Assembly (NCBI GenBank): GCA_905480425.1
Contig: CAJQQG010000026.1
Span: forward strand, 1 to 60,308
Direction: 5' to 3'
Origin: an uncultured Flavobacteriaceae bacterium
GTDB lineage: Bacteria > Bacteroidota > Bacteroidia > Flavobacteriales > Flavobacteriaceae
Length of the DNA: 60,308 nt
Shown: positions 19,100 through 28,476 of the stretch, in pieces
Layout of the letters: each line of letters starts with the position of its first letter
How positions within the stretch are numbered: the first letter of the stretch is position 1
Made by a program: the position numbers and the translations under genes
Notes under the pieces: generated by a model
The model's database searches: none
What the model saw: the letters and a program-made list of their open reading frames with translations, nothing else
Told to the model about the DNA's origin: nothing

Positions 19100-19876
19100 A
19101 TGGTGAATAAGATATTATTGGTTTTATGGAGAGTTTGGTTTTATGTGCTTACAGCGATTCCCGTTATTGTATTATTTTTTCCACTTGCTTTTTTTTTAGC
19201 AATTCCGAATGGATATAAATATTTGTTTTGGATTGCCCGCAATATTTGGGCGCCATTTGTATTATATGGCACAGGGTGTTGGGTTAAAAAAACAACTGCT
19301 TTCCCTGAAGAAGGTAAAAGCTTTATGCTGATTGCAAACCATACTAGTGTTATAGACGTAATGGTTATTTTAAGATTAAGAAAAACACCTTTTGTTTTTG
19401 TGGGAAAAAAGGAATTGGTCCAAATACCTATTTTCGGTTATATATATAAACGTGCAGCCATTATGGTAGATCGAAGCAGCTCTAAAAGTCGTTATGGGGT
19501 ATATAGCCGTGCTCAAAAAGTAATTGATAAAGGCTACAGTATCTGTATTTTTCCAGAAAAGGATTACACGGACGAAAGTATAGCTTTAAATCCTTTTAAA
19601 AAAGGAGCTTTTAAGCTTGCTATTGAACATCAGATCCCAATCTTTCCTATGGCTTTTTTAGATTGTAAGCGAAAATTCCCTTGGAATACCAACTATGGAT
19701 ACCCAGGTGAATTACGTGTTAAGGCACTTTCTGTTATTCCCGTAGTAAACTTATCAGAATCGGATATTCCTGCATTACAAAAACAAGCATATCAAGCGAT
19801 AAAAAAAGAATTGCTTAATGACCCAAAAGAGAACATAAAAAATGCAATTGAACTATGGGAAAAGCATTTATATTAG
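19100..19876 (+). CDS. 1-acyl-sn-glycerol-3-phosphate acyltransferase (PlsC family)
   Basis: A 258-residue membrane-associated enzyme that acylates lysophosphatidic acid to phosphatidic acid in phospholipid synthesis. An N-terminal hydrophobic region is followed by the NHxxxxD motif (NHTSVID), the glycerophosphate-binding [11 protein letters not shown] and a later IPIFPMAF block. In Bacteroidota such proteins can also be amino-lipid acyltransferases, so the exact acceptor is uncertain. Its end overlaps the convergent recA end by four bases. Confidence 0.85.
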   Translation: MVNKILLVLWRVWFYVLTAIPVIVLFFPLAFFLAIPNGYKYLFWIARNIWAPFVLYGTGCWVKKTTAFPEEGKSFMLIANHTSVIDVMVILRLRKTPFVFVGKKELVQIPIFGYIYKRAAIMVDRSSSKSRYGVYSRAQKVIDKGYSICIFPEKDYTDESIALNPFKKGAFKLAIEHQIPIFPMAFLDCKRKFPWNTNYGYPGELRVKALSVIPVVNLSESDIPALQKQAYQAIKKELLNDPKENIKNAIELWEKHLY

Positions 19877-20880
19877 GCGTCAACAGCTTTTAAAGTGGCC
19901 ATTATTTTTTGTTCTAACTCCTCCATCAATTCGGGATTATCAATTAACAGTGTTTTAACGGAATCTCTGCCTTGACCAATTTTCGTGTCCCCATAACTGA
20001 ACCAAGAGCCACTTTTTTTGATGATTTCATAATTTACACCCAAATCAATTATTTCTCCAATTTTCGAAATACCTTCTCCATAGATAATGTCAAATTCAGT
20101 AGTACGAAATGGTGGAGCCACTTTATTTTTAACAACTTTTACACGGGTTTTGTTTCCCAGCACTTCAGACTCAATATTTTTAATTTGTGTTGATCTACGA
20201 ATATCTAGACGCACAGAAGCATAAAATTTTAAGGCATTACCACCAGTAGTTGTTTCTGGGTTCCCAAACATTACACCAATTTTTTCACGTAATTGGTTAA
20301 TGAAAAATACAGTACAATTAGTTTTACTAATTGAAGCAGTTAGCTTTCGCAAGGCTTGGGACATTAAACGAGCATGAAGCCCCATTTTAGAGTCACCCAT
20401 TTCCCCTTCAATTTCACTTTTTGGCGTTAAGGCTGCTACGGAGTCAATTACAACAATGTCAATGGCCCCAGAACGAATAAGGTTATCAGCAATTTCTAGA
20501 GCCTGTTCACCATGGTCTGGCTGTGAAATGATGAGTTCGCCAACATCAATACCCAAATTTTCAGCATAAAAACGATCAAAAGCATGTTCAGCATCAATAA
20601 ATGCAGCAATACCCCCTGCTTTTTGACATTCTGCGATTGCATGAAGGGTAAGTGTTGTTTTACCAGAAGATTCGGGACCATATATTTCGATAACACGTCC
20701 ACGGGGATAACCACCAACACCTAAAGCAATATCTAGTCCAATAGACCCAGAGGAAATAGATTCAACTTCAACAATTGCTTGATCCCCCATTTTCATTACC
20801 GCACCTTTTCCATAGGTTTTGTCTAATTTGTCTAGGGTAAGTTGAAGGGCTTTTTGTTTAGCACTTTTTTGATCTGACAT
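19873..20880 (-). CDS. recA: Recombinase RecA
   Basis: A 335-residue DNA strand-exchange protein that also triggers SOS. It has the P-loop GPESSGKTT, a Walker B-type VVIDSVAAL, the L1/L2 DNA-binding loops ([33 protein letters not shown]) and the C-terminal domain. A longer open frame begins at 20925, but I choose ATG 20880: it gives the [13 protein letters not shown]-terminus usual in the family, and a promoter-like TTG-N20-TATTTTAG lies inside the longer version. No SOS box was recognised. Confidence 0.96.
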   Translation of the reverse strand: MSDQKSAKQKALQLTLDKLDKTYGKGAVMKMGDQAIVEVESISSGSIGLDIALGVGGYPRGRVIEIYGPESSGKTTLTLHAIAECQKAGGIAAFIDAEHAFDRFYAENLGIDVGELIISQPDHGEQALEIADNLIRSGAIDIVVIDSVAALTPKSEIEGEMGDSKMGLHARLMSQALRKLTASISKTNCTVFFINQLREKIGVMFGNPETTTGGNALKFYASVRLDIRRSTQIKNIESEVLGNKTRVKVVKNKVAPPFRTTEFDIIYGEGISKIGEIIDLGVNYEIIKKSGSWFSYGDTKIGQGRDSVKTLLIDNPELMEELEQKIMATLKAVDA

Positions 20881-20894
20881 AGCTCGCTTTTTAG

Positions 20895-20925
20895 CTAAAA
20901 TACATTTTCTTTTATTCCCTTCCAA
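20895..20925 (-). promoter_or_regulatory. Predicted recA promoter
   Basis: On the minus strand a TTG (20925-20923) is followed after 20 bases by TATTTTAG (20902-20895), one mismatch from TAnnTTTG at the spacing typical of Flavobacterium promoters. It lies 15 bases upstream of the chosen recA ATG and so supports the shorter start. Confidence 0.45.
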
Positions 20926-20987
20926 GCCGCATATCTATGCATTATTAACAATTTTTCGTAGGTTTAAACTTTAAAGAACCTTCCATC

Positions 20988-22307
20988 ATGAAATACCATA
21001 TTTTATTATTTGTGTTTATTACCCAATCACTTTTAAGTCAAACTATTTTAACCCTTAGAGATCGCGCATCTCTTATTAATGAGATTCAGAAAGACAGAAT
21101 TGAAAACCTGTTACCAAAACTTATGGAGGAGCAAAACATTGATCTTTGGGTTCTAATTACTCGAGAATACAACGAAGACCCTGTTGTAAAAACACTATTA
21201 CCTCCTACTTGGCTTAATGCCAGAAGAAGAACTATTATAGTTTTTTCAAAAACCAAAAAAGAAATAGATGCAGTAGCGATTACCCGCTATAATTTCGGAA
21301 ATAATATAAGGTCTATTTGGGATAAAGAGAAACAACCCGACCAGTGGGAAGCATTATCTGATTATATTATAAGTAAAAATCCAAAAAGAATTGGAATCAA
21401 CACTTCAGAAGCTTATGGTTTAGCGGATGGTTTGGTAAAAACAGATTATGATGGTATGATAAAAGCTCTTCCAAAAGCATATCATAATCGCATTGTCTCT
21501 GCAGAAAAATTAGCAGTACGATGGATTGAAACCCGTACCGTTTTGGAGATGACTCTTTTCAGTCAATTAGTAGAAATCACCCATAATATTATTGCAGAGG
21601 CATTTTCTTCAGCGGTTATTACACCAGGCAGAACAACCACAGAAGAGTTGGTTTGGTGGCTTCGAGAAAAAGTGCAAAAGTTGGGGCTGAAAACATGGTT
21701 TCATCCTACTGTAGATATACAACGCTCAGGGAAAAGTGATTTATATGCCTTTGATGGGGAATCCAAATACGATATAATTTATCCAGGAGATCTTTTGCAT
21801 TGTGATTTTGGAATTAGCTATCTTACGTTAAATACAGATTGTCAAGAATTAGCTTATGTTTTAAAACCAGAAGAGACAAAAGCTCCTTTATTTTTAGAAA
21901 ATGCTTTAGCTGAAGGGAATGCCGTACAAGATTATTTGACTCAAAATTTTATAGCAGGAAAAACAGGAAATGAAATTTTAAAAAATGCGCTATCTGATAG
22001 TAAAGCTGCTGGATTAATTCCACAAATCTACACTCACCCTCTAGGACTTTTTGGACACTCTGCAGGAACTACCATTGGAATGTGGGACTCGCAAGAAGGG
22101 GTGCCAGGCTCAGGGGACCATCCCCTTAAATTTGACACTGTTTATGCAATTGAACTTAATGCCAAGGTTTATATTCCAACTTGGGAAAAGGAAGTCAGAA
22201 TTATGTTAGAGGAGGCAGGTTATTTTGGCACAAAAGGATTTAGGTATGTAAATGGTCGTCAAAAAAAACTCCTCTTGGTGGGTAAAAAACAATCTCATTT
22301 AGAATAA
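20988..22307 (+). CDS. Secreted M24 family (Xaa-Pro-type) metallopeptidase
   Basis: A 439-residue protein with a signal peptide (cleavage near LLSQ) and a pita-bread M24 fold. The N-terminal creatinase-like domain is followed by the catalytic domain with the two metal-binding Asp (HCDFG and LNTDCQ), the His in HPLGLFGHSAG, and Glu in YAIELN and MLEEAGYF. Members are aminopeptidase P/prolidase-like and release N-terminal residues before proline. The periplasmic or secreted form fits peptide scavenging. It is divergent from recA. Confidence 0.82.
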   Translation: MKYHILLFVFITQSLLSQTILTLRDRASLINEIQKDRIENLLPKLMEEQNIDLWVLITREYNEDPVVKTLLPPTWLNARRRTIIVFSKTKKEIDAVAITRYNFGNNIRSIWDKEKQPDQWEALSDYIISKNPKRIGINTSEAYGLADGLVKTDYDGMIKALPKAYHNRIVSAEKLAVRWIETRTVLEMTLFSQLVEITHNIIAEAFSSAVITPGRTTTEELVWWLREKVQKLGLKTWFHPTVDIQRSGKSDLYAFDGESKYDIIYPGDLLHCDFGISYLTLNTDCQELAYVLKPEETKAPLFLENALAEGNAVQDYLTQNFIAGKTGNEILKNALSDSKAAGLIPQIYTHPLGLFGHSAGTTIGMWDSQEGVPGSGDHPLKFDTVYAIELNAKVYIPTWEKEVRIMLEEAGYFGTKGFRYVNGRQKKLLLVGKKQSHLE

Positions 22308-22385
22308 ATAACCGGCTTTAATTAGCAAGGTTGATAAAGCTTTTCTTGAACCAAATGGTTTAGAGCTATTTTAACCCAATTTCAT

Positions 22386-22393
22386 TACCTTTG
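22386..22393 (+). promoter_or_regulatory. -7 box TACCTTTG upstream of trhO
   Basis: A perfect TAnnTTTG match 30 bases before ATG 22423. Because it overlaps a possible upstream start at 22393, it argues for the downstream ATG as the true trhO start. Confidence 0.5.
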
Positions 22394-22422
22394 TGATATC
22401 TTTTAATCTTAATAAGTATAGC

Positions 22423-23466
22423 ATGCAACTGTACAATACCTTAAGCTCAAAAGAGCGTGCGTACCTCATAGAAAAAGCTGGACAAGAAAGGTTAACACTC
22501 TCTTTTTATCAATATACCCATATAGGAAATCCACAATTATTCAGAGATTTTTTATTCATTCATTGGAATCCTTTGGAAGTTTTAGGCAGAATTTATGTCG
22601 CCAATGAAGGTATAAACGCTCAACTTTCTGTTCCTGCAAAACAATTTGAGACTTTTAAAGCTTCTCTGGACACAATTACTTTTTTAGAAGGGGTACGTTT
22701 AAACATAGCGATTGAACAAGACAATAAATCGTTTTTAAAACTTACAGTTAAAGTTCGGAACAAAATTGTTTCAGATGGATTGAAAGATGAAAAATTTGAT
22801 GTTACCCAAAGAGGGATTCATGTTAATGCTCAAGAATTCAATGACTTATTAAATGACAAAAATGCTCTTTGTGTTGACATGCGGAACCATTATGAAAGCG
22901 AGATTGGTCATTTTGATAATGCGATTACCCCTGACGTTGACACTTTTCGTGATTCGTTACCCATAATAGAAGAAGAATTGGAGGCGCATAAAGAAGACAG
23001 GAAAATAGTTATGTATTGTACTGGCGGAATACGATGTGAAAAGGCTTCTGCATATTTTAAACATAAAGGATTTAAAGAAGTATATCAATTAGAAGGAGGC
23101 ATTATAGAATATGCACGACAGGTTAAAGCCCAATCACTAGAAAATAAATTTATTGGTAAAAACTTTGTTTTTGATGAACGTCGTAGCGAACGTATTTCGG
23201 AAGATGTGATAGCCCAATGTCACCAATGTGGTGCTCCTTGTGATTCCCATGTAAACTGCATAAATGAAGCATGTCATCTACTTTTCATCCAATGTGCTGC
23301 TTGCCAAGAAAAAATGAATGAGTGTTGTTCCATAAGCTGCAAGGAAATTTCGACTCTTCCACCTGAAGATCAACGAGAACTTCGCAAAGGTCTGCACAAT
23401 AGCAATAAAATTTTTAAAAAGGGGCGTTCAAAAGTCCTTAAATTTAAACAGCAATTTAAGATTTAA
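22423..23466 (+). CDS. trhO: tRNA uridine(34) hydroxylase TrhO (rhodanese family)
   Basis: A 347-residue enzyme using oxygen to hydroxylate wobble uridine 34 of tRNAs, the first step to (c)mo5U. It has an N-terminal UPF0176 domain (RIYVANEGINAQLSV), a central rhodanese domain with the active-site loop YCTGGIRCEKAS, and a Cys-rich C-terminal region with several paired cysteines (CHQCGAPC, CINEACHLLFIQCAAC), probably a zinc ribbon. An ATG 30 bases earlier is excluded by the promoter position. Confidence 0.92.
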   Translation: MQLYNTLSSKERAYLIEKAGQERLTLSFYQYTHIGNPQLFRDFLFIHWNPLEVLGRIYVANEGINAQLSVPAKQFETFKASLDTITFLEGVRLNIAIEQDNKSFLKLTVKVRNKIVSDGLKDEKFDVTQRGIHVNAQEFNDLLNDKNALCVDMRNHYESEIGHFDNAITPDVDTFRDSLPIIEEELEAHKEDRKIVMYCTGGIRCEKASAYFKHKGFKEVYQLEGGIIEYARQVKAQSLENKFIGKNFVFDERRSERISEDVIAQCHQCGAPCDSHVNCINEACHLLFIQCAACQEKMNECCSISCKEISTLPPEDQRELRKGLHNSNKIFKKGRSKVLKFKQQFKI

Positions 23467-23471
23467 TTAAG

Positions 23472-23501
23472 TTGTCATTGTTTGAATTCCCTTTACCTTT
23501 A
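23472..23501 (+). promoter_or_regulatory. Predicted gldH promoter
   Basis: TTG (23472-23474) followed after 19 bases by TACCTTTA (23494-23501), one mismatch from TAnnTTTG. The element overlaps the 5' end of a longer open frame and sits seven bases before the ATG-ATG pair, which therefore looks like the real gldH start. Confidence 0.4.
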
Positions 23502-23507
23502 TATTTC

Positions 23508-24011
23508 ATGATGAATCTAAATAAAATTAAAACAGTAATCGCTTTCGTTTTGATAAGCTCAATTTCTTGTACATCTCAAGCAGGGTTTACTCATTATGAA
23601 TCTGTCGCAAAAGAAGGTCTTTCTCCAAGACCAGTTATTTTTAAAATCCCGTCTTCAGCCCTTAAAGAGAATCCACAAAATTTATTTATCCGCATAAGAA
23701 ATAATACAGAATATGAATTTTCAAACATCTTTTTGATCGCTACTCTAAAAGCAGGAGACCAACAAGTGCTTCAAGACACTTTAGAATATGCGATGGCAGC
23801 CCCAGACGGTTCATGGCTGGGGATCGGATTCACAGAATTAAAAGAGAGTAAGTTATGGTGGAAAAAAGGCATTAAAATACCCACTGAAAGACCTGTGCAA
23901 ATTGAAATTTCTCAGGCGATTCGAGTTAATGGGAGTGCAACTGGCGTGACAGAACTAAAAGGAATTGTTTCAGTTGGAATATCTATAGAAGATCAAGAAG
24001 ATCCAAAATGA
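23508..24011 (+). CDS. gldH: Gliding motility lipoprotein GldH
   Basis: A 167-residue outer-envelope lipoprotein (start ATG 23508 or the adjacent 23511). The signal peptide ends at ISSISC, followed by the GldH core with IRNNTEYEFSNIFLIATL, DTLEYAMAAPDGSWLG and GFTELKESKLWWK. GldH is required for gliding in Flavobacterium johnsoniae and is thought to work with the Gld/Spr type IX secretion apparatus. It overlaps the PBP1A gene by four bases (ATGA), an arrangement known in other flavobacteria. Together with porW it shows the organism belongs to a T9SS/gliding lineage. Confidence 0.9.
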   Translation: MMNLNKIKTVIAFVLISSISCTSQAGFTHYESVAKEGLSPRPVIFKIPSSALKENPQNLFIRIRNNTEYEFSNIFLIATLKAGDQQVLQDTLEYAMAAPDGSWLGIGFTELKESKLWWKKGIKIPTERPVQIEISQAIRVNGSATGVTELKGIVSVGISIEDQEDPK

Positions 24012-26332
24012 GTAAAAACAAAAAGCGTGTAAAAAAAGGAATTTATAGAAAACCTATTCTATTTATTTGGGTGGTTTTTTTAATAGGTGTCCTCTGTTTA
24101 TTCTTCCTTTTTGGGGGAGCGGCTCTTGGTTTATACGGACCTATGCCAGATTTACGACAGCTAGAAAATCCTAGAACGAATTTAGCCTCTCAAATTATCT
24201 CATCAGATGGAGAAATTTTAGGGAAGTATTATTTAAAAGATAATCGAACCCCTATTAACTTTGAGGAACTGCCTACCAATATGGTAGAGGCTCTAATTGC
24301 TACTGAGGACGAACGATTTTACGAGCACTCCGGAATTGACTGGAGAGGAACTCTTAGAGCTTTTGTTTATATGGGCAAACGTGGGGGGGCAAGTACAATT
24401 ACTCAGCAGCTCGCCCGACAAATTTTTGTTGGTGTGCGTTCCCGAAATATATTAAAAACAGTACTTCAAAAGGCACAAGAATGGGTAATTTCTGTGCAAT
24501 TAGAACAACGATATACTAAAAAGGAAATACTGACAATGTATTTAAATAATTATGATTTTGGTTATCAAGCAGACGGGGTTCAATCTGCGGCAAAAATATT
24601 TTTTGATAAAACACCCCAAACCCTTAGCATAGATGAATCTGCAACCTTAGTCGGAATGCTTAAAAACTCTTCTTATTACAATCCCATTAGAAGATCAGAA
24701 TTGGTAAGGAAGAGAAGAAATATAGTATTTCAGCAAATGGTTCGTAATAAAGTAATCACCGAAAGAGTAAGGGACTCTCTTTCTGAACTACCTCTAGTAA
24801 TAACTTATACACCACAATCTCATAGAGAAGGTTTGGCAACTTATTTCAGGGCATATTTAAAAGAATTTATGGATGGTTGGATTCGTGAAAACCGAAAACC
24901 AGATGGAAGTAAGCATGATTTATATGGAGATGGTCTTCGAATTTTTACTACTATAGATTCTCGTATGCAACTAGCTGGTGAGGAAGCAGTTTCAGCACAC
25001 ATGAAAAATTTACAAAGAGAGTTTTTCCTTCAAAATGACAAAGATAGAAATCCAACAGCTCCTTTTTTAGATTTAAGAAGCGGAGAAATCGATACACTTA
25101 TGCTTCGAACAGCCTACCGCACTGAACGTTGGCGAAAAATGAGACTAGCAGATATTCCAGAAGAAGAAATAAAAAAATCGTTTTATGTAAAGGTTCCAAT
25201 GCGTATTTTTAGCTGGAAAGGGGAAAGAGATACCATTATGACGCCAATGGACTCAATCCGATATTACAAATACTTTCTAAAAGCAGCAATGATGTCAATG
25301 GAGCCAGAGTCAGGTCATGTAAAAGCTTGGGTTGGAGGCTTTAATTACAAACATTTTCAATATGATCAAGTAAAACAAGGACGCAGACAAATTGGTTCAA
25401 CATTTAAGCCTTTCTTATATGCTACAGCCATTGATCAACTAAAACTATCTCCCTGTGATTCATTGCCAGACGCTTTGTATTGTATTGATCCCATGAAGCA
25501 CGGAAATATAGATGCTTGGTGTCCAAAGAATTCAGGAAACAAATATGGTCAGACACGAACATTAAAAAACGCTTTAGCTAATTCTGTTAATACTGTCAGC
25601 GCACGCCTGATGGATCTTGTAGGCCCTCTACCTGTCATTAACCTAGCGCGGAAAATGGGAATTACATCAAGACTTCCTGCAGTTCCTTCTATTGCACTTG
25701 GAACACCAGATATTAGTCTTTTTGAAATGGTTGGTGCATATAGCACTTTTGCAAACCGCGGAATTTATGTTAAACCAGTTATGATTACAAGGATAGAAGA
25801 TAAAAATGGCCGTGCATTATTTGAGGTCGTTCCCGAAACACGAGATGTTTTAAGCGAAGAGGTTGCCTATGTAACTGTTAATTTGATGCAAGGGGTTACC
25901 AAGTATGGTTCAGGTGCTCGTCTTCGCCATGCGGGGCTAGAAAAGACAAATTATATCTATGAAAAAATAGTAACAGGTTATCCCTATGTTTTTGACAACC
26001 CTATTGCAGGAAAAACAGGAACTACTCAAAATCAGAGTGATGGTTGGTTTATGGGAATGGTGCCTAATTTAGCAACAGGGGTGTGGGTTGGAGGAGATGA
26101 TCGTTCAATACATTTTGAAGAAATAGGTTTTGGACAAGGAGCAACAATGGCGCTTCCCATTTGGGGAAGCTATATGAAAGCCTTGTATCAAAACCCTGAC
26201 TTAGGAGTTTCTGTAGGAGAGTTTTTTCCACCAGAAAAACAAAGTATTTCTGTTGATTGTAATGATATTATTGATTCCAAAAAAAAGAAAAAACCTAAAC
26301 AAAAAGCTGATTTAGACGCTTTAGGGTTTTAA
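24008..26332 (+). CDS. Bifunctional penicillin-binding protein 1A (transglycosylase/transpeptidase)
   Basis: A 774-residue class A PBP that polymerises glycan strands and crosslinks peptidoglycan. It has a basic cytoplasmic tail, one membrane helix (about residues 17-40), a GT51 glycosyltransferase domain (ATEDERFYEHSGIDWRG and STITQQLARQIF) and a transpeptidase domain with SxxK in GSTFKPF, SVN in LANSVNTVS and KTGTT. The length is normal. It ends in a lysine-rich tail and converges on the queD-like gene with a seven-base gap. Confidence 0.93.
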   Translation: MSKNKKRVKKGIYRKPILFIWVVFLIGVLCLFFLFGGAALGLYGPMPDLRQLENPRTNLASQIISSDGEILGKYYLKDNRTPINFEELPTNMVEALIATEDERFYEHSGIDWRGTLRAFVYMGKRGGASTITQQLARQIFVGVRSRNILKTVLQKAQEWVISVQLEQRYTKKEILTMYLNNYDFGYQADGVQSAAKIFFDKTPQTLSIDESATLVGMLKNSSYYNPIRRSELVRKRRNIVFQQMVRNKVITERVRDSLSELPLVITYTPQSHREGLATYFRAYLKEFMDGWIRENRKPDGSKHDLYGDGLRIFTTIDSRMQLAGEEAVSAHMKNLQREFFLQNDKDRNPTAPFLDLRSGEIDTLMLRTAYRTERWRKMRLADIPEEEIKKSFYVKVPMRIFSWKGERDTIMTPMDSIRYYKYFLKAAMMSMEPESGHVKAWVGGFNYKHFQYDQVKQGRRQIGSTFKPFLYATAIDQLKLSPCDSLPDALYCIDPMKHGNIDAWCPKNSGNKYGQTRTLKNALANSVNTVSARLMDLVGPLPVINLARKMGITSRLPAVPSIALGTPDISLFEMVGAYSTFANRGIYVKPVMITRIEDKNGRALFEVVPETRDVLSEEVAYVTVNLMQGVTKYGSGARLRHAGLEKTNYIYEKIVTGYPYVFDNPIAGKTGTTQNQSDGWFMGMVPNLATGVWVGGDDRSIHFEEIGFGQGATMALPIWGSYMKALYQNPDLGVSVGEFFPPEKQSISVDCNDIIDSKKKKKPKQKADLDALGF

Positions 26333-26339
26333 TCGAATC

Positions 26340-26801
26340 TTATTGATCTGATGCATACCATTCAGCAAAAGAGGTTTCGGTTTCTCTTAACATGAGGTGA
26401 TGTAATGTTGTGTTTTTTGGTAGAGCAGCTGCAATTTTTTTAGCAAAATCAATTATCATCATTTCACTAGTGGGCTGATAACTGACACGAACAATTTTAT
26501 GCCCTCTAGATTCCATGGCCTCCGCTAATTCTTTGTGTGGGGAATCTATATTAAGAACAGTTGCATGATCAAATAGAGCTACTACACATTCATTCACAAT
26601 TTTCTTCAAATCACTAAAATCTATAACCATTCCGAACTTAACATGTTTATTATCTATAATAGGAGTTCCTAACAGTGTAACAGTAAGCTTATAGCTATGG
26701 CCATGCACATTTTTGCAAAGACCATCGTAGCCGTATAAGGCATGTCCCGTTTCAAACTTAAACTCCTTAGAGACTCTAATTTTATTATTCATCTGAATCA
26801 T
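26340..26801 (-). CDS. queD: 6-carboxytetrahydropterin synthase (QueD / PTPS family)
   Basis: A 153-residue T-fold enzyme converting dihydroneopterin triphosphate to a tetrahydropterin, early in queuosine/preQ0 synthesis. The zinc His are in FETGHAL and VHGHSY, and the catalytic Cys in GLCKNVHGH. The ATG overlaps the upstream enoyl-CoA hydratase stop (ATGA), so they are translationally coupled. Other PTPS-family roles (biopterin) are less likely in this lineage. Confidence 0.85.
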   Translation of the reverse strand: MIQMNNKIRVSKEFKFETGHALYGYDGLCKNVHGHSYKLTVTLLGTPIIDNKHVKFGMVIDFSDLKKIVNECVVALFDHATVLNIDSPHKELAEAMESRGHKIVRVSYQPTSEMMIIDFAKKIAAALPKNTTLHHLMLRETETSFAEWYASDQ

Positions 26802-27547
26802 AATGTTTTAAGAATATTTTGTGTTGTTGATTCAAGGGCTAATTTAGCTGTAATTCTCGCATTCTTAGCGAGTAGTATCTCCCAATGGTCAGTCTGTTTC
26901 CAGTGAAGTTTGCGTAATGTTTTCACCGCCTTTTCAGAATAATTGGCTAAACGCTCTGCATGAAAGTTAACTGTTTGGTTAAGATCGTCACTACTACTAG
27001 AGCAAACGGAAGTATATAGTCCTTTTTCAAGGGCCCACTCAGCACTTTTCCATATGTGTGCGTCTAATGAAAGTTGTGAAAAGGCAGTTATCCCAATTTT
27101 TCTAGAAACAACAGGTTCAATAACGAAAGGCCCTATGCCAATTGATAATTCAGAAAGTTTTATTTCTGCTTTAGAATTGGCAATAACATAATCACATGCA
27201 GCTACTAATCCAACACCACCACCTACTACTTTTCCTTGCACACGCGCTACAACAAATTTACTTAATGAGCGAATTGTATTAATCAAATCGGCAATTCCCA
27301 TAAAAAATTTTGTCGCCTCTTTTAACGTTTTTAAGGTTTTCATTTCTACAAGGGAAGCACCCCCACAAAAAGCACGTATTCCATAGCTTTGAATTATGAT
27401 TACCCTAACGGTAGCATCTTTTTCCAAGGCAATCAAATGAGTTTTAAATTCGTTTAATATAGGAGTAGAAAGAGAATTTCCTGCAGAATTTCCAAACTCC
27501 AACACACCATGTGTGCCCTCTTTATATTGTTTTACGTAAGCTTTCAT
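26798..27547 (-). CDS. Enoyl-CoA hydratase/isomerase family protein
   Basis: A 249-residue crotonase-fold protein. The oxyanion-hole segments are GIRAFCGGASLVEM and GKVVGGGVGLVAACDYVIA, and the C-terminal helix is standard. Crotonase members hydrate or isomerise acyl-CoA thioesters; the catalytic Glu pair typical of enoyl-CoA hydratase is not unambiguous here, so the exact reaction (beta-oxidation, methylglutaconyl-CoA or isomerase) is open. It is co-transcribed with the queD-like gene, an arrangement without obvious metabolic logic. Confidence 0.82.
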   Translation of the reverse strand: MKAYVKQYKEGTHGVLEFGNSAGNSLSTPILNEFKTHLIALEKDATVRVIIIQSYGIRAFCGGASLVEMKTLKTLKEATKFFMGIADLINTIRSLSKFVVARVQGKVVGGGVGLVAACDYVIANSKAEIKLSELSIGIGPFVIEPVVSRKIGITAFSQLSLDAHIWKSAEWALEKGLYTSVCSSSSDDLNQTVNFHAERLANYSEKAVKTLRKLHWKQTDHWEILLAKNARITAKLALESTTQNILKTL

Positions 27548-27657
27548 AATGTTGTAAAAGTAGACAATCTATAAGGGTTCTAAAAATATTTTATGCTTAT
27601 GAAAGATAAAAACAGTGTTTTTTTTAGTTTAATTAATCATTGTAATTTTAGACTTAG

Positions 27658-27665
27658 TATTTTTG
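27658..27665 (+). promoter_or_regulatory. -7 box TATTTTTG upstream of the universal stress gene
   Basis: A perfect TAnnTTTG match 13 bases before the ATG at 27679, in the 131-base divergent region. A TTG lies 15 bases upstream of it, closer than the usual 17-23. Confidence 0.4.
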
Positions 27666-27678
27666 TGTAAAATTTATC

Positions 27679-28473
27679 ATGCAAAACATCCTAGTACCTG
27701 TTGGAGTTTCTAAGTATGCAAAGGGTACCTTATCTTACGCCATAGATTTAGCATCTCACTTTAAATGCAATGTTTATGTCATTGATGCATTCCCGGCACA
27801 TTCTTCTTTAACAATCTTATCGAATTTGAATGCTCGTTTAGAGATTAAAAACGTTCAAAGAATAAAAAAAATGGTAGCTACTATTACTACTAAAAAAGAT
27901 CAAGTTAAGATTGTTAGTAGTGAGCGTGATTTAGTCGGAACAATAAGAAAATTAGATCAAGAGTTAGGATTAGATCTAATTGTTACGGGGCCTTTAAATA
28001 ATGAAATTAATGAAGCCGTTTTTCTCGGAAAAATTGCCGGAAGTATGATCAAAAGAACCCAAGTACCTGTAATTATAGCACCATTAGACAAAACGTTTAC
28101 ACCATCAAAAAAGATACTTTTAGCCTTTAGGACAGGTGAAGTAAAAACCTCAAGTACCCTAAACGCATTAATGTATTTTCAGGATTCTTTTTTGGCTTCA
28201 CTTAAATTATTATTGGTTAAGGTTCCTGGTTTTGCAAATCGAAACCACCAGCTTAATGATGAGCTAATGCAAAGATCAGATCAAATGCTTTTTTCGGAAA
28301 ATGCTACTGTTTACCAGGGAGTCTTAGAGCATTTTCAGGCAAATCAACCCGATATGTTAATTGTTTTTAAGAGAGAAAGAGGCTTTTTTGAGAAATTATG
28401 GGAAACTGATATTGTTTTCAAAAAAGACTTTTATTGTACAATTCCATTGTTAATTCTAAAAAACAAAGATTGA
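27679..28473 (+). CDS. Universal stress protein (UspA family, tandem)
   Basis: A 264-residue cytoplasmic protein. The first UspA domain (MQNILVPVGVSKYAKGTL to VPVIIAPLDK) is clear; a second, degenerate one follows (KKILLAFRTGEV to PLLILKN). The ATP-binding G-2x-G-9x-G(S/T) motif is only partly kept (VTGPLN and GKIAGSMIKRT). Tandem Usp proteins are common in flavobacteria and respond to stress or starvation. The next gene begins four bases after the stop. Confidence 0.82.
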   Translation: MQNILVPVGVSKYAKGTLSYAIDLASHFKCNVYVIDAFPAHSSLTILSNLNARLEIKNVQRIKKMVATITTKKDQVKIVSSERDLVGTIRKLDQELGLDLIVTGPLNNEINEAVFLGKIAGSMIKRTQVPVIIAPLDKTFTPSKKILLAFRTGEVKTSSTLNALMYFQDSFLASLKLLLVKVPGFANRNHQLNDELMQRSDQMLFSENATVYQGVLEHFQANQPDMLIVFKRERGFFEKLWETDIVFKKDFYCTIPLLILKNKD

Positions 28474-28476
28474 CCA

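Noticed and set aside
19091-19102. Leaderless plsC-like mRNA
   Set aside because: The -7 match ends one base before ATG, but there is no -33 element, and such boxes arise by chance in AT-rich DNA; kept only as a low-confidence site.
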